Shown here: in pieces, positions 1-8,545 of the stretch
Position numbering within the stretch: the first letter of the stretch is position 1
Layout of the letters: each line of letters opens with the position of its first letter
DNA from: Propionicimonas sp020161015
GTDB lineage: Bacteria; Actinomycetota; Actinomycetes; Propionibacteriales; Propionibacteriaceae
Reading direction: 5' to 3'
NCBI RefSeq assembly: GCF_964266745.1
Contig: NZ_CAXWGX010000012.1
Span: forward strand, 496,001-560,000
Length of the DNA stretch: 64,000 nucleotides
Made by a program: the position numbers and the translations under genes
Notes under the pieces: model-generated
Databases searched by the model: none
What the model was told of the DNA's origin: nothing
Seen by the model: only the letters and a program-made list of their open reading frames with translations

Positions 1-84
1 GCCACGACCACCCCCGGCGCCCGGTTTGGTGCCCCGGCCGCGGTCTAGTAGAGTCTCTGCTCGGCCCTCGTGGCCGGCAAACCC

Positions 85-156
85 TGGGGTATGGGGTAAT
101 TGGCAGCCCGCCGGATTCTGGTTCCGTCAGTCTAGGTTCGAGTCCTAGTACCCCAA
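85..156 (+). tRNA. tRNA-Gln (anticodon CTG)
   Basis: A 72-nt cloverleaf is visible. The 7-bp acceptor stem pairs TGGGGTA with TACCCCA, and the discriminator is A. The anticodon loop TTCTGGT gives CTG, which reads CAG (Gln). The T-arm contains GGTTCGAGTCC. CCA is not encoded. It lies 70 bp upstream of tRNA-Glu in the same orientation, an arrangement common in actinomycetes near gltX. Confidence 0.95.
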
Positions 157-226
157 CGCAGTGGATTCCGAGTCGCCCGGCGCGGTTTGGTAGTGTTCGC
201 TGACGTCGCTCTCGAGCGACAGCTAG

Positions 227-299
227 GGCCCCGTTGTGTAGCGGCCTAGCACGCCGCCCTCTCAAGGCGGTAGCGCGGGTTCGAATCCCGTCGGGGCTA
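227..299 (+). tRNA. tRNA-Glu (anticodon CTC), integration target of the island
   Basis: A 73-nt cloverleaf with acceptor arms GGCCCCG and CGGGGCT (first pair G-U). The anticodon loop CTCTCAA gives CTC, which reads GAG. The 3' half, from the anticodon loop onward, is part of the 58-bp repeat that recurs at 45231-45288. This intact copy sits on the integrase side, so the element restored the tRNA gene when it inserted. Confidence 0.95.
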
Positions 300-316
300 C
301 AAGGTGAAACCCCTTG
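259..316. repeat. attL, 58-bp core repeat
   Basis: It is identical base for base to 45231-45288. Identity starts in the tRNA-Glu anticodon loop (CTCTCAAGG) and runs through the tRNA 3' end into the left arm of the terminator hairpin (ACCCCTTG). The bases on either side differ between copies (C/A before, T/C after), which fixes the repeat limits. Confidence 0.93.
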
Positions 317-341
317 TCAGACGTAAGTCTGGCAAGGGGTT
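308..341 (+). terminator. rho-independent terminator after tRNA-Glu (island copy)
   Basis: AACCCCTTGTCAGAC pairs with GTCTGGCAAGGGGTT across a GTAA loop, with one G-U pair, followed by TTATT. The left arm lies inside the att core and the rest is island DNA. The island therefore supplies a replacement terminator that differs slightly from the chromosomal one at 45279-45310. Confidence 0.85.
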
Positions 342-373
342 TTATTCGAACAGTGGGCCTAGGAAGGCCTACT

Positions 374-392
374 CAACACAAATCCAACACAG
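374..392 (+). other. putative integrase arm-type site, left
   Basis: CAACACAAATCCAACACAG lies 58 bp inside attL. A copy with one mismatch is at 45108-45126, just inside attR, and a 17/19 inverted copy is at 6434-6452. Paired copies near both island ends suggest arm-type binding sites for the integrase. The rest of the stretch from 342 to 508 shows no gene I can support. Confidence 0.55.
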
Positions 393-508
393 TTTCCGCC
401 GCGTGAAGACGTTCTGGGCACTGTTAGAGGCTCTGCGCACGGCCGTCGCGATGGTCTGGACGGGGCTCCGGAACGCACCCCGGGGACGTCCGTGGAGCCG
501 ACGGTTCC

Positions 509-1672
509 TCACGACCCAGCCGCCTTTCGGCGATCAGCCACGGCAGCCTGGCGGGCGGCATCCATCGCGTCTGCGATCGTGTCGAGCCGGTCGGCGAACA
601 GATGGCCGTACAAGTCGAGAGTCATGGTCGCCGACTTGTGTCCGAGCATCCGCTGGACGACCTTGACGTCGGCGCCGGACGCGATCGCGAGCGAGGCCGC
701 GGTGTGGCGGAACTCGTGGGGGTGGAAGTGCTTGGTGAACACCGGGACGGCGACCCCTCCGACCATCTTGGTGACCGGCTTTCCGGATGCGTCCACCTTG
801 ACCACGCACAGACCCATCTCCTCCGCCGCCCGGGTCAGCGCTGCGCGCTGGAAGGTCTGGGAGCGCAGGACGGCGCCCCGGGGCCCACAGAACAGCAAGG
901 CCTCCGGGGCTTGGCCGCGAACGAGGTCGGTCAGTTCGTCGACCAGGAAGGACGGAAAGGGAACCTCCCGCCGCTCGTGGCCCTTGGTGGCCCCCCAGGT
1001 CATCACTCCCTTGATCGGTGAGACCGACTCAGCGACAACGACACGCCGCCGGGCGAGGTCGACCCGCATGACCCGAAGCGCGGCCACCTCACCCCACCGA
1101 AGGCCGGTATAGGCAAGGAAGCGCACCAGCAGGCTCCACTGAGGGCCGCCGACCAGCTCGGCCATGTCCTCGACCTGGAGGTGGGTCAGGAACCGCTTCT
1201 CCGTCTCGTGGATTCGGGGCAGGGAGATCTGCTCGGCCACGTTACGTCCGATCCGGCCGTCACGTACCGCAGCGGCCAGCACTTGGGAGAACACGCGATG
1301 GATCTTCCGGACGGAGGCCGGCGCGAGCTTGAGGCTGGCGATCCACTGCTGAACGTCGGAATGGCGGATGTTGCCCAGCTGAACCTCAGCCCAACGAGGC
1401 TTGACGTGGACGTCGAGCACGTTCTGGTAGCGGTCGCGAGTCTTCGGCGTGATGTTCGTCTTGTCTGCGAGCCACTGGTCGGCCCACGGTCCCAGTTTCA
1501 CCTTGGCCCGAGACGGGTCGACGTAACTGCCGGCGAGCTTGGCGCGCTCAACCCCAACCAGGTACACCTCGGCGTCCTTCTTGCGTTCAAAGGACTTGCT
1601 GCGGCTCTTCCCGTCCAGCGTTCGCCAGCGCGCGTAATAGCTGCCGTTTGGCAGCTTGTCGATGGTTCCCAT
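509..1672 (-). CDS. int: tyrosine-type site-specific integrase
   Basis: This enzyme catalyses recombination between the element and the tRNA-Glu att site. The 387-aa protein has the usual three parts: an N-terminal arm-binding region with the AP2-like start NGSYYARWR (about 9-50), a SAM-like core-binding domain (about 55-150) and the catalytic domain. Catalytic residues visible are R192 (in TGLRWGE), H319 and R322 (in HPHEFRH), H345 (in MLGHKS) and the nucleophile Y355 (in LDLYGH). Length is normal for actinomycete phage and ICE integrases. The gene points toward attL, with its stop 193 bp from the att core, the standard layout for tRNA-targeting islands. Its start lies 21 bp beyond the stop of the small helix-turn-helix gene upstream, so the two are probably cotranscribed. 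A decayed paralogue lies beyond attR. Confidence 0.96.
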   Translation of the reverse strand: MGTIDKLPNGSYYARWRTLDGKSRSKSFERKKDAEVYLVGVERAKLAGSYVDPSRAKVKLGPWADQWLADKTNITPKTRDRYQNVLDVHVKPRWAEVQLGNIRHSDVQQWIASLKLAPASVRKIHRVFSQVLAAAVRDGRIGRNVAEQISLPRIHETEKRFLTHLQVEDMAELVGGPQWSLLVRFLAYTGLRWGEVAALRVMRVDLARRRVVVAESVSPIKGVMTWGATKGHERREVPFPSFLVDELTDLVRGQAPEALLFCGPRGAVLRSQTFQRAALTRAAEEMGLCVVKVDASGKPVTKMVGGVAVPVFTKHFHPHEFRHTAASLAIASGADVKVVQRMLGHKSATMTLDLYGHLFADRLDTIADAMDAARQAAVADRRKAAGS

Positions 1673-1693
1673 GCTGATTGCGTCCCAGAGCCT

Positions 1694-1978
1694 CTAGCCA
1701 GTCGCGCCGTACTGGCGGTCGAGCCAAGTGGCCACGTCGCTGCTCTTGTAGCGGATGCCGCGCGGTCCCAGGTGGAACGAGCGGGGGCCGATCCCCTGAT
1801 ACCGCCATGTGCGTAGCGTGGCAGGGGGCAGCCGCAGCATCAGCGCAACCTCCGCTGTGGTGAGGAGCTGGTCCTCGATCACCTTCGCCGGGTTCGAGGT
1901 GCCGGCCTGGCCGACCTCGTTCGCCGCAGGTTCTTCTGCAACACGGGCGGCAGATCCGGGGCTAGGTCTGGGAGTCAT
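1694..1978 (-). CDS. helix-turn-helix protein, probable excisionase or directionality factor
   Basis: A 94-aa protein whose C-terminal half is an excisionase/MerR-like winged helix: LLTTAEVALMLRLPPATLR followed by WRYQGIGPRSFHLGPRGIRY and ending SDVATWLDRQYG. This is the pattern of small actinomycete Xis or AlpA-type proteins encoded beside integrases. I chose the ATG at 1978 because AAGGAGGAC sits just upstream. A longer reading to 2050 has no comparable ribosome site. It lies 21 bp from the integrase start on the same strand. By family it would favour excision or regulate integrase expression, but it could also be a simple repressor. Confidence 0.85.
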   Translation of the reverse strand: MTPRPSPGSAARVAEEPAANEVGQAGTSNPAKVIEDQLLTTAEVALMLRLPPATLRTWRYQGIGPRSFHLGPRGIRYKSSDVATWLDRQYGATG

Positions 1979-2426
1979 GGCGTCCTCCTTGTGTCGTGGT
2001 GGTCTCCCTGCACCACTAAGCCGAAAACGAGCCTCGATTCGGACAAACAACGACGGCTAGTTTTCAACACTGTCAGACTGCATCAACGGCGATCGTGCTC
2101 CGCGGTGGCGTCCCCCCCCCGGCGGAGCCGGCAGGGCCGAGCGGACCGCGAGCCTTTGGAGCCAAGGGACCCCCTCGGGGTTCCGTGCCCGCGATGCCTG
2201 GGGTCGGGGCATTGACGGGCGCAGTTATCCTGTTTGTGCCCCACCCCCTTCGGGCCTGATTGGCTGCTTGGTTGGTCGCACTCGCCGGGCGCCGGGCACA
2301 CAACTGAACCCGCGATCGAGTCTCCCGGCCCACTTTCGTCGAAGAAAAGCCGTGCAGTCTGTCCGAATCGACCCCTCCTCATCGGCTTAGTGGGGTGAGC
2401 ACCCATACAACGATCGGAGCCGGCAA
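1979..2426. other. intergenic region between excisionase and the ArdC operon
   Basis: This 448-bp stretch separates divergently transcribed genes and should hold promoters for both. It contains a run of nine C residues near 2114 and the AT-richer segment GTTTTCAACACTGTCAGACTG near 2057-2077. Reading frames across it have no recognisable protein features. An origin of transfer or replication is possible in such a position, but I see no convincing iteron or oriT structure. Confidence 0.4.
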
Positions 2427-2591
2427 ATGGTCAAGGACGACTACGAGATCAGGTGCGGCGGTGTCCCGGCCGACCTCCCGCTGGTCCGGCAGAACTTGCT
2501 CGACCAGATCGCGGACCGGCGCGCTGCGGGCGTCACGGGCCGCGAGCTGGCCGAGCTGGAGCGTGAGTACCGCGAGATCTCAGGTCAGTGA
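2427..2591 (+). CDS. small hypothetical protein (54 aa)
   Basis: An ATG frame encoding a 54-aa acidic, helix-prone polypeptide that starts MVKDDYEIRCGG and ends REISGQ. Its stop overlaps the GTG start of the ArdC-like gene (GTGA at 2588-2591), suggesting translational coupling. The overlap and actinomycete-like codon use are the main evidence that it is real. No motif identifies a function. From context it may be an accessory of the mobile element's antirestriction operon. Confidence 0.5.
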   Translation: MVKDDYEIRCGGVPADLPLVRQNLLDQIADRRAAGVTGRELAELEREYREISGQ

Positions 2592-3688
2592 TCCAGATGG
2601 TCCGCAAGCCGTACTCGCCAAAGGAGCGAGACGAGGCCGAGGCGGCACGGCGAGACTTGATTGAGAAGATGCACCAGGACCTCGCCGACAAGCTCATCAC
2701 CTTCGATGATCGCGAGAACTGGCAGCGATGGCTCACCTTCGCCGGATCGTTCCACCAATACTCGTTTCTGAATACCTGCTTGATTCTCATGGCCAAACCC
2801 GACGCCACGCTCGTCGCCGGCTACCGTGCCTGGCAAGCCAAAGGACACCAAGTGCGCCGCGGCGAGAAGGCCATCAAGGTCTTCGCGCCAGTCACCCGCA
2901 AGGTCCCGATCGAGGATGCCGACGGCAGGCCCGTCGTTGACGACCACGGACGGCCCTTGCACCGCTACCAACTGGTGGGAACGAAAGTGGCAAGCGTGTT
3001 CGACGCGTCCCAGGTCGACCCGCCACCCCAACTCGTGCGCCCGCAGCCCCAGCTCCTGGTCGGCCAAGCGCCGCCGGGGCTGTGGGACGCCCTCACCGAA
3101 CTCCTCGCCGGCGAAGGCTTCACCGTCGCCAGAGGAGACTGCGGGGCCGCGAACGGGCTCACCGACTTCACCACCAAACAGGTCCGCGTGCGGCTCGACG
3201 TCGACGACGCCCACGCCGTCCGCACGCTGTCGCACGAAGCCGGCCACGTTCTCACCATGGAACCCTACGACATCGCCGCCTACGGCTCCACGCACTGCCG
3301 TGGCATCAGCGAGGTGGTCGCTGAGTCAGTTGCATACCTCGTCACCCGAGCCCACGGACTGGATGCCAGCCAGTACACCTTCAACTACGTCGCCGGCTGG
3401 GCGACCGAGGCCGCAGGACGCAGTGGCGACACCCGCAGCATTGATCAAGTCGTGAAGGCAACCGGCGACCGCGTGATCGCCGCCGCTCATCGCATCCTGG
3501 CCCACACCCAGCCGTCCGGCGACGCCACCAGCGACCTGCTCGCCAGCCAAGAGGCCATCACGCTCGAAACCACCCGCTCTGCACCGGTGTGGGAGATCGT
3601 GGCCAGTAGAGAGCACGACCGAGCAGGCGACCCCAGAACTGCGGCGAAGTCGCCCGACCTCGGCCCTCGGCCCGCGTCGGTGAGGTGA
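2588..3688 (+). CDS. ArdC-like antirestriction protein (ssDNA-binding domain plus zincin)
   Basis: ArdC-type proteins bind single-stranded DNA and protect incoming elements from restriction. The 366-aa protein begins with the typical N-terminal domain (about 20-140: WQRWLTFAGSFHQYSFLN, then GYRAWQAKGHQVRRGEKAI). The C-terminal domain has a zinc-peptidase motif, LSHEAGHVL with HEAGH at 216-220, and a downstream glutamate in ISEVVAESVAYL that could be the third ligand. Both halves match the family layout. Start could be GTG 2588 (coupled to the preceding gene) or ATG 2597, three codons later. It heads a plus-strand run of mobility-module genes. The final ~50 residues (from about 315) are low-complexity and probably unstructured. 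Confidence 0.85.
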   Translation: MIQMVRKPYSPKERDEAEAARRDLIEKMHQDLADKLITFDDRENWQRWLTFAGSFHQYSFLNTCLILMAKPDATLVAGYRAWQAKGHQVRRGEKAIKVFAPVTRKVPIEDADGRPVVDDHGRPLHRYQLVGTKVASVFDASQVDPPPQLVRPQPQLLVGQAPPGLWDALTELLAGEGFTVARGDCGAANGLTDFTTKQVRVRLDVDDAHAVRTLSHEAGHVLTMEPYDIAAYGSTHCRGISEVVAESVAYLVTRAHGLDASQYTFNYVAGWATEAAGRSGDTRSIDQVVKATGDRVIAAAHRILAHTQPSGDATSDLLASQEAITLETTRSAPVWEIVASREHDRAGDPRTAAKSPDLGPRPASVR

Positions 3689-3740
3689 GGCGTGGCCCAG
3701 CAGCTGTCTTCAGCGAGCGACCTCGCCTAGAGAGCATCCG

Positions 3741-4037
3741 ATGCATCACGACGCGGTCATCGCTCAGGCTCACCTCGGCCACGCTGTTCACGAGCTGCTG
3801 AGTCAATCCGACCTGAGCGGCGACGCGCTTGCTCTCGCCGCGCGAATCCTCGATGTCCAGGACACGCTCAGCGAGTGGATAGGGCCGGCGTCATCGGTGC
3901 CGCCGAGCGGGGGAGCGAAGTCGTCCCTCGAGTCAGCCATCCATTATCTCGTCCTGGCCGCAGACCCGGTGGCGAACAACGCATTGGCCGAACTCAGCCG
4001 AGTCCTCGTCGAGGTGAACCACCGTGGCCAGCGTTGA
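3741..4037 (+). CDS. hypothetical protein (98 aa)
   Basis: I do not recognise this protein. It is small, mostly helical and acidic (MHHDAVIAQAHLGHAVHELL near the start), with no cysteine, signal peptide or membrane segment. Its 3' end overlaps the next gene by 14 nt in another frame, so the two are likely translated together. Its place after the ArdC-like gene suggests an element maintenance or defence-related job, which is only inference. The frame is unbroken and uses actinomycete-like codons. Confidence 0.6.
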   Translation: MHHDAVIAQAHLGHAVHELLSQSDLSGDALALAARILDVQDTLSEWIGPASSVPPSGGAKSSLESAIHYLVLAADPVANNALAELSRVLVEVNHRGQR

Positions 4038-5298
4038 GGCTCTGCTTGACTCGCTACGGGAGCGCACCCGGGAGTTCATGGTCGCGCAGAGCACGTCATT
4101 GCCCTTCACTACCGATGCCTGGGCGCTCCTGGCGCGCAATGCGACGCGAGTGCTCGACCTCCTGGAGGGTCCGATCGAACTCAGGCCCATTCTGCAGCAA
4201 CTCGCCGGAGCGCCGGATGGCCAGACAAGAGACGAGGATTCGCCCCTGACCAGAGTCGCGCTCACCTTGGGAGTTCTCGCCGACACACTCGGCTCCCGTC
4301 CCGACGTAGTGAGGTCGGCGAGCCTGATGGACCGCTCGCAACTTCGCGCCAACATCCTCGCGAGCCTCCATTTCGCTGCCGAAGCCAGCCTCGCGCGAGC
4401 CGTTCCGCGGGGACAGCACTTGGCCGCGATGCTTCTGCTCCGTGATCTCGCGGAGGGCACCGAGTTAGGCTCCCATGTGCCGCCCCGGCCGCTGCAAGGG
4501 CCAGTGTCTCTTCTGCGCCTCGGACCCGCACCAGGAAGCCTCGATGATGCCATCAGCCGTTGGGCCAGTATCGCAACCGAGATCCTCAGCAGCCCGACCC
4601 GAGCGACGAAGTACGCCTTCCAGAGGACGGCCGCAACCATCGCCCGCATCTGCTGCACCGTTGAGAATGACCTCGCGACCTACGAGGGTCAAGCCGGCGG
4701 AGTGCCGCATGTCCGGGCTGCGGTACTTGCAGCCTTCCAGTCCTGGCAGGCTGCCGCGGACTGGCCGACCGAACTCCGACTCGATGGCCGATCCGGAGAG
4801 TTGCGGCAGTGCTCGAAAGACCTCGAGGAGGCCATGTCGAAGGGAACGTGGTGCGCCGGACCTGGGTCATTGACAGGACTCGAGTCGGTGCTGCTCACGG
4901 CGAGCGAGGTCGGGGCGGTACACGAGACGCAACTCCGGCAGCGTTTGGCATCCGGAGGGTTGTGGGTTCTCGCGGACGCGCTCGGGCCGGCGTACCTGAC
5001 GCGGCATCCCGGCACCCATCGCAGCGACTGGCTTCCCGATCCTGGCAGCCATTTTGGGTGGACCTTGACCGATTCAGCCCGACGTGCGAACTCCGACCTT
5101 CGTCTCTCCATCGGACTACTGCAGCAGCTGCGCCGCGCAGACGTTGAAGGGGTTCGGGCGCTGCCAGTCTGGGAACACGTCGCGTCATCCCCGTTCCTCA
5201 GCCTGCACCGCGAACGGGGACTGATCGGACCAAGTTCAGTCATCTCGATCGATCGGCCCGGCCGACCGCCGCAGCACGGTTGGGTGCCGGGAGGCTGA
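4024..5298 (+). CDS. hypothetical protein (424 aa)
   Basis: I cannot assign a family. The protein is long, almost entirely helix-forming, and lacks transmembrane segments or a signal peptide. It starts at GTG 4024 inside the end of the preceding 98-aa gene, which suggests translational coupling and perhaps a protein complex. Leucine- and arginine-rich stretches such as ALLARNATRVLDLLEG recur through the first half. It ends with a proline-rich tail (RPGRPPQHGWVPGG). Genes of this kind often accompany ArdC-like genes in actinomycete mobile elements, but no enzymatic motif is visible. Confidence 0.65.
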   Translation: MASVEALLDSLRERTREFMVAQSTSLPFTTDAWALLARNATRVLDLLEGPIELRPILQQLAGAPDGQTRDEDSPLTRVALTLGVLADTLGSRPDVVRSASLMDRSQLRANILASLHFAAEASLARAVPRGQHLAAMLLLRDLAEGTELGSHVPPRPLQGPVSLLRLGPAPGSLDDAISRWASIATEILSSPTRATKYAFQRTAATIARICCTVENDLATYEGQAGGVPHVRAAVLAAFQSWQAAADWPTELRLDGRSGELRQCSKDLEEAMSKGTWCAGPGSLTGLESVLLTASEVGAVHETQLRQRLASGGLWVLADALGPAYLTRHPGTHRSDWLPDPGSHFGWTLTDSARRANSDLRLSIGLLQQLRRADVEGVRALPVWEHVASSPFLSLHRERGLIGPSSVISIDRPGRPPQHGWVPGG

Positions 5299-5374
5299 CG
5301 CCCTCTAGCGATCCCTTCCGGGGGCTGAAGCCCGGTCGCGCCGCGAAAGCGCCCCCACAGCTCAAGGCGACCGT

Positions 5375-6412
5375 TTGAGTGCCGCCCGGCTTCTGTGGCG
5401 GCATGGTGTCGGTGGCACATACGACACTTGGAAAGTGAAGGACTCAGCTCCCCGCCTGCCCAGTATCCAGCTCGAGTTCACCGATCCGACCCTGCTCGGC
5501 ATGACACTGAAAGAACCTGTCGCTTCTGAGTTGATCGCGGCGTGCACAGCATTGCTCGGTCAGGTCGCTGTCGAGCCGGATCGGTGCCGTCTCATTATCA
5601 CCGGCGACTTCCTGGAATCCGCTCGCCAGCGCATGGAGCCCGGCCCTTACAGGGACAGCTACGGCATGGACAGAAGCACCGGCGTGGTGGGCGGAAAGAC
5701 CATGCCCATGCCCGACGGCACCATAGATGTCCTCCTTCCCGACATCCTCTTCGCACTCGACAAGACGCCGGAACAACACGCCGCGTGTGCTCGCATCGCT
5801 ATTCACACCGTGCTTCACGAGGGCCAGCACGTTGCGATGACCCAAGCCGGCGAAACCGATCCTGAACTCAGCCATCTTCCGCGCGGACGGATGAACCTGG
5901 AGGCAGTCGCTGACCAGGTGATCCAGGAGTACCGAGCAGAACGAGCAATCGACCATTCGGTCTCCTCCGACAACGAATGGGACCTGCCCGGGGTTCTCGA
6001 GCACTGGCATGCCGCACTCGTTCGCGTCGCCTGCGTCGAGTACCAGGAGCACCTGGACGTCGAGCGCCTGTGGTACGGCATCGTCCAGGAGACGCACACA
6101 GCGTGGAAACTCTTGGCCTATCTTGCTGCCCGAATCCCCGACGGTGTCTCACCGAAGAGGGCCATCAGCGACGACGTCAGGAAGAGTCGCTTGTGGCGCG
6201 TGATGGTCAAGCCACACTGGCGTCGTTTCGTCGAGACTCTCGGACAGGTACCGCCCGGGAACATCCGAACCAATCGAACCGCCCTCGACGCTGTTCAGCG
6301 GGTCCTGGCCGACGAGTTCGACGCCTGGCTCCTCACCCTAGGGTTCGAAGCGGTCGACGACACGGACGGGTTCGCCTTCTACATCCGGGACTGGAGCGTC
6401 CTCGAGATGTGA
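5375..6412 (+). CDS. hypothetical protein with HExxH zincin-like motif
   Basis: A 345-aa protein of unknown family carrying IHTVLHEGQHVAM, in which HEGQH (148-152) fits the HExxH metal site of zinc peptidases. A candidate third ligand is the glutamate in LEAVADQVIQEYRAERA about 30 residues later. There is no signal peptide or membrane segment, so it would act in the cytoplasm. The TTG start at 5375 is the earliest in frame and is uncertain; the conserved-looking region begins around residue 30. It ends the mobility module. A host-factor protease or anti-defence role is possible because the ArdC-like neighbour has the same type of motif. Confidence 0.65.
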   Translation: MSAARLLWRHGVGGTYDTWKVKDSAPRLPSIQLEFTDPTLLGMTLKEPVASELIAACTALLGQVAVEPDRCRLIITGDFLESARQRMEPGPYRDSYGMDRSTGVVGGKTMPMPDGTIDVLLPDILFALDKTPEQHAACARIAIHTVLHEGQHVAMTQAGETDPELSHLPRGRMNLEAVADQVIQEYRAERAIDHSVSSDNEWDLPGVLEHWHAALVRVACVEYQEHLDVERLWYGIVQETHTAWKLLAYLAARIPDGVSPKRAISDDVRKSRLWRVMVKPHWRRFVETLGQVPPGNIRTNRTALDAVQRVLADEFDAWLLTLGFEAVDDTDGFAFYIRDWSVLEM

Positions 6413-6433
6413 CGCTCGAACTCAACCCACGAG

Positions 6434-6452
6434 GTGTGTTGGATTTGTGCTG
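6434..6452 (-). other. inverted internal copy of the integrase arm-like motif
   Basis: GTGTGTTGGATTTGTGCTG is the reverse complement of the 19-bp motif near both island ends, with 17 of 19 matches. It sits directly after the last mobility-module gene and before the catabolic cargo. It may mark an older end of a smaller element, or a third arm site. The rest of the 270-bp gap up to 6683 shows no gene. Confidence 0.45.
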
Positions 6453-6683
6453 ACTCGCTCGGTGTCCGACCCGGATCGGCAACCATGCACGCTTCGGTTC
6501 ACGTAACGACTCCGGCTTTCACTGACGAGCTGTAGGTGGCCGCAGGCCCGCGCTACCGCCTTACTGGGGCGGCAGCCTCAGCATTGGCTCGGCTCACGAG
6601 ATGCCGGATCGGCGATGCCTTCCCGTCCACGTTCACGGACGAGCTCGAGTTCGAATTCAGCAACCTGGTCCCGAGGTGTGACG

Positions 6684-7232
6684 TCACGATCGTGAGCCCG
6701 CGGCTTTGACCTTATCGAGGTCGTCGTCGGAGAGCAGCCTCTGGTCGGGGTCGGGCGTATCAACGCCGGCGGACACCCTGAGCGTGTCCATGTAGGGGGT
6801 GGCCTGCTTGCGTCTTGCGTTGAGGAACTCGGTTGCGTAGTACGTGCGTGCCTGGGTGACGTCCTTCGCTCCCGAGACGATGTCATGCATGAGGTTCAGG
6901 GCCAGGTTGTTCGCTTGCTCGTCGTGGCATCGTGCTGAGACCTCGCCGGCGGTGCGATCGACGATGACGCTTCCGTCGAACGTGGCCAGTTCACCGACCT
7001 TGTCGACGGGGACGTGGTAGTCGATGAAGCTCTGGACGGCGTCGATGTGGGGTGCGGGGAACTGGTGTGCCCAGAACTGCTTGGAGGCGACGATCCGCTT
7101 CCATGCTCCGACGTTGTGCCAGATGAGGTAGGAGTCGGTGGCCTCGTGGGGTTCGCCGTAGGTGTCTACTACGAGCTGCGCGGCTTCCTGTGATTCCTGG
7201 GGCCAGCCGCTGATGATGTCGGATGCGCTCAT
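6684..7232 (-). CDS. conserved hypothetical protein (182 aa)
   Basis: I do not recognise a named family. The protein is soluble and starts MSASDIISGWPQESQEAAQ, with no signal or membrane segment. Aromatic-rich segments such as SYLIWHNVGAWKRIV and AHQFPAPHIDAVQSFIDYHV suggest a compact alpha/beta fold. The start has GGAGAACAAA upstream. It follows the alcohol dehydrogenase gene on the same strand, about 120 bp away. The two could form a unit read away from the hexulose-phosphate synthase. Proteins of this kind often lie beside dehydrogenases in actinomycetes, but I cannot give a function. Confidence 0.7.
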   Translation of the reverse strand: MSASDIISGWPQESQEAAQLVVDTYGEPHEATDSYLIWHNVGAWKRIVASKQFWAHQFPAPHIDAVQSFIDYHVPVDKVGELATFDGSVIVDRTAGEVSARCHDEQANNLALNLMHDIVSGAKDVTQARTYYATEFLNARRKQATPYMDTLRVSAGVDTPDPDQRLLSDDDLDKVKAAGSRS

Positions 7233-7349
7233 TTTGTTCTCCTTGATTCGGGTGATTCTCGTGCTGTGCCCGGGTGGGTACGGCCAGGTGCGGGAAGGGC
7301 CCGCCGCGACGAAGTGGACTTGGACGGCGGCTGCGCCTCCGGTGAGCCT

Positions 7350-8519
7350 CTACGAGGCCACGTCCAGCGCGACCTTGGTCCACCCCGACTCGCGGCGGTC
7401 GAACGTGGCGTAGGCATCGAGGACCGAGGGGACCTCGACCTCCTGGGTGAGCATGCTCGCCGGGTCGATGGCGCCGGTACGCACGAGGTCGAGCAGCCGC
7501 GGGATGTGGCGGCGGTGGTTGCAGTTGCCGGCCTTGATGGTCAGGTTCTTGTTCATCGCCTCCCCGATGGGGAAGGTCTCGAAGGCCGGGGGATAGACCC
7601 CGATGATGCCGATCGTGCCGGCCTTCGCCACCGCCTGCACCGCCCACCGCAAGGCCAGGCTCGGCGCGTCACCGGCAACCCAGTTGCCGCCGGACGGATT
7701 CGTCTCCGGTGCCGCCTGCTTCCGCTCGGCCTCGAAGGCTTCCTCCAGCGACGACACGGCCCCGGCCGCCGGCCCCGACTTCGGCTTCTGCGCGTCGACG
7801 CCGACGGCGTCCACCACCCCGTCGACACCAATGCCGCCGGTGAGTTCCTTGATGACCTCGATCGGGTCCTCGGCATTGAAGTCGATCGCCTCGGCTCCGC
7901 GCCGGCGCGCCTGCTCCAACCGGCTGCCGATGCCGTCCACCACCAGGACCCTTCCGGCGCCCCGCTGGAACGCGCTCGTCACGGCGAACTGGCCAACCGG
8001 CCCCGCGCCGAGCACCAGCGCGATGTCGCCGTGGCCGATCTCCGCGAGCCGGCAGCCGAAGTACGCCGTGGGGTAGATGTCGGACAGCATGATGGCCTGG
8101 TCGTCGCTCACCTCGTCCGGCAGCCACACCGGCCCCACGTTGGCGAACGGCACCCGTGCGTACTCGGCCTGCAGCCCGTCAACCGGGCCGGTCGGCGCCG
8201 GGCCGCCGAAGAAGCTCGTCCCCGCGGCGGCGCCGTTGGGGTTGGCCTTGTCGCACTGGGCGAAGTAGCCGGCCCGGCAGCAGGAGCAGTAGCCGCAGCC
8301 GATCGTCGAGGGCACCACAACCCGGTCACCGGGACGCAGGTTCCGCACCCCTGGTCCTACCTCACGAACGACGCCGACCGCCTCGTGCCCCAGCACCGTG
8401 CCGGGGTTCATGCCGGCCATGGTGCCTCGCACGAAGTGCAGGTCGGTGCCGCAGATCGCGCTGGTCGTGATCTCGACGATCGCGTCCCTCTGATGATCTG
8501 CCGCGGCCTTCCTCCGCAC
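7350..8519 (-). CDS. zinc-dependent alcohol/formaldehyde dehydrogenase family protein, 5' truncated
   Basis: A medium-chain dehydrogenase related to glutathione-independent formaldehyde dehydrogenases. Visible are the catalytic-zinc region (TTSAICGTDLHF, then LGHEAVG), the structural-zinc cysteines (CGYCSCCRAGYFAQC) and the NAD-binding turn ALVLGAGPVGQFAV. The conserved part begins at about 8486 with DAIVEITTSAICG. The 25-30 residues that normally precede it (the KAVxW...VPDP strand) are absent. Upstream in this frame is only sequence antisense to the next gene. The frame stays open to 8630, so the true start is unclear; GTG 8519 is nominal. The gene was probably cut by the rearrangement that brought in the hexulose-phosphate synthase pair, and may be inactive. 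Confidence 0.75.
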   Translation of the reverse strand: MRRKAAADHQRDAIVEITTSAICGTDLHFVRGTMAGMNPGTVLGHEAVGVVREVGPGVRNLRPGDRVVVPSTIGCGYCSCCRAGYFAQCDKANPNGAAAGTSFFGGPAPTGPVDGLQAEYARVPFANVGPVWLPDEVSDDQAIMLSDIYPTAYFGCRLAEIGHGDIALVLGAGPVGQFAVTSAFQRGAGRVLVVDGIGSRLEQARRRGAEAIDFNAEDPIEVIKELTGGIGVDGVVDAVGVDAQKPKSGPAAGAVSSLEEAFEAERKQAAPETNPSGGNWVAGDAPSLALRWAVQAVAKAGTIGIIGVYPPAFETFPIGEAMNKNLTIKAGNCNHRRHIPRLLDLVRTGAIDPASMLTQEVEVPSVLDAYATFDRRESGWTKVALDVAS

Positions 8520-8545
8520 GGGAAAGGTGAGGAATAGTTGCGCGC

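Noticed and set aside
2106..2125. Run of C residues near 2114 as a phase-variable tract
   Set aside because: It lies in an intergenic region without a clear gene or promoter element to switch.
2083..2406. Minus-strand frames between the excisionase and the ArdC operon
   Set aside because: Composition is erratic, starts lack ribosome sites, and they cross the probable divergent promoter region.
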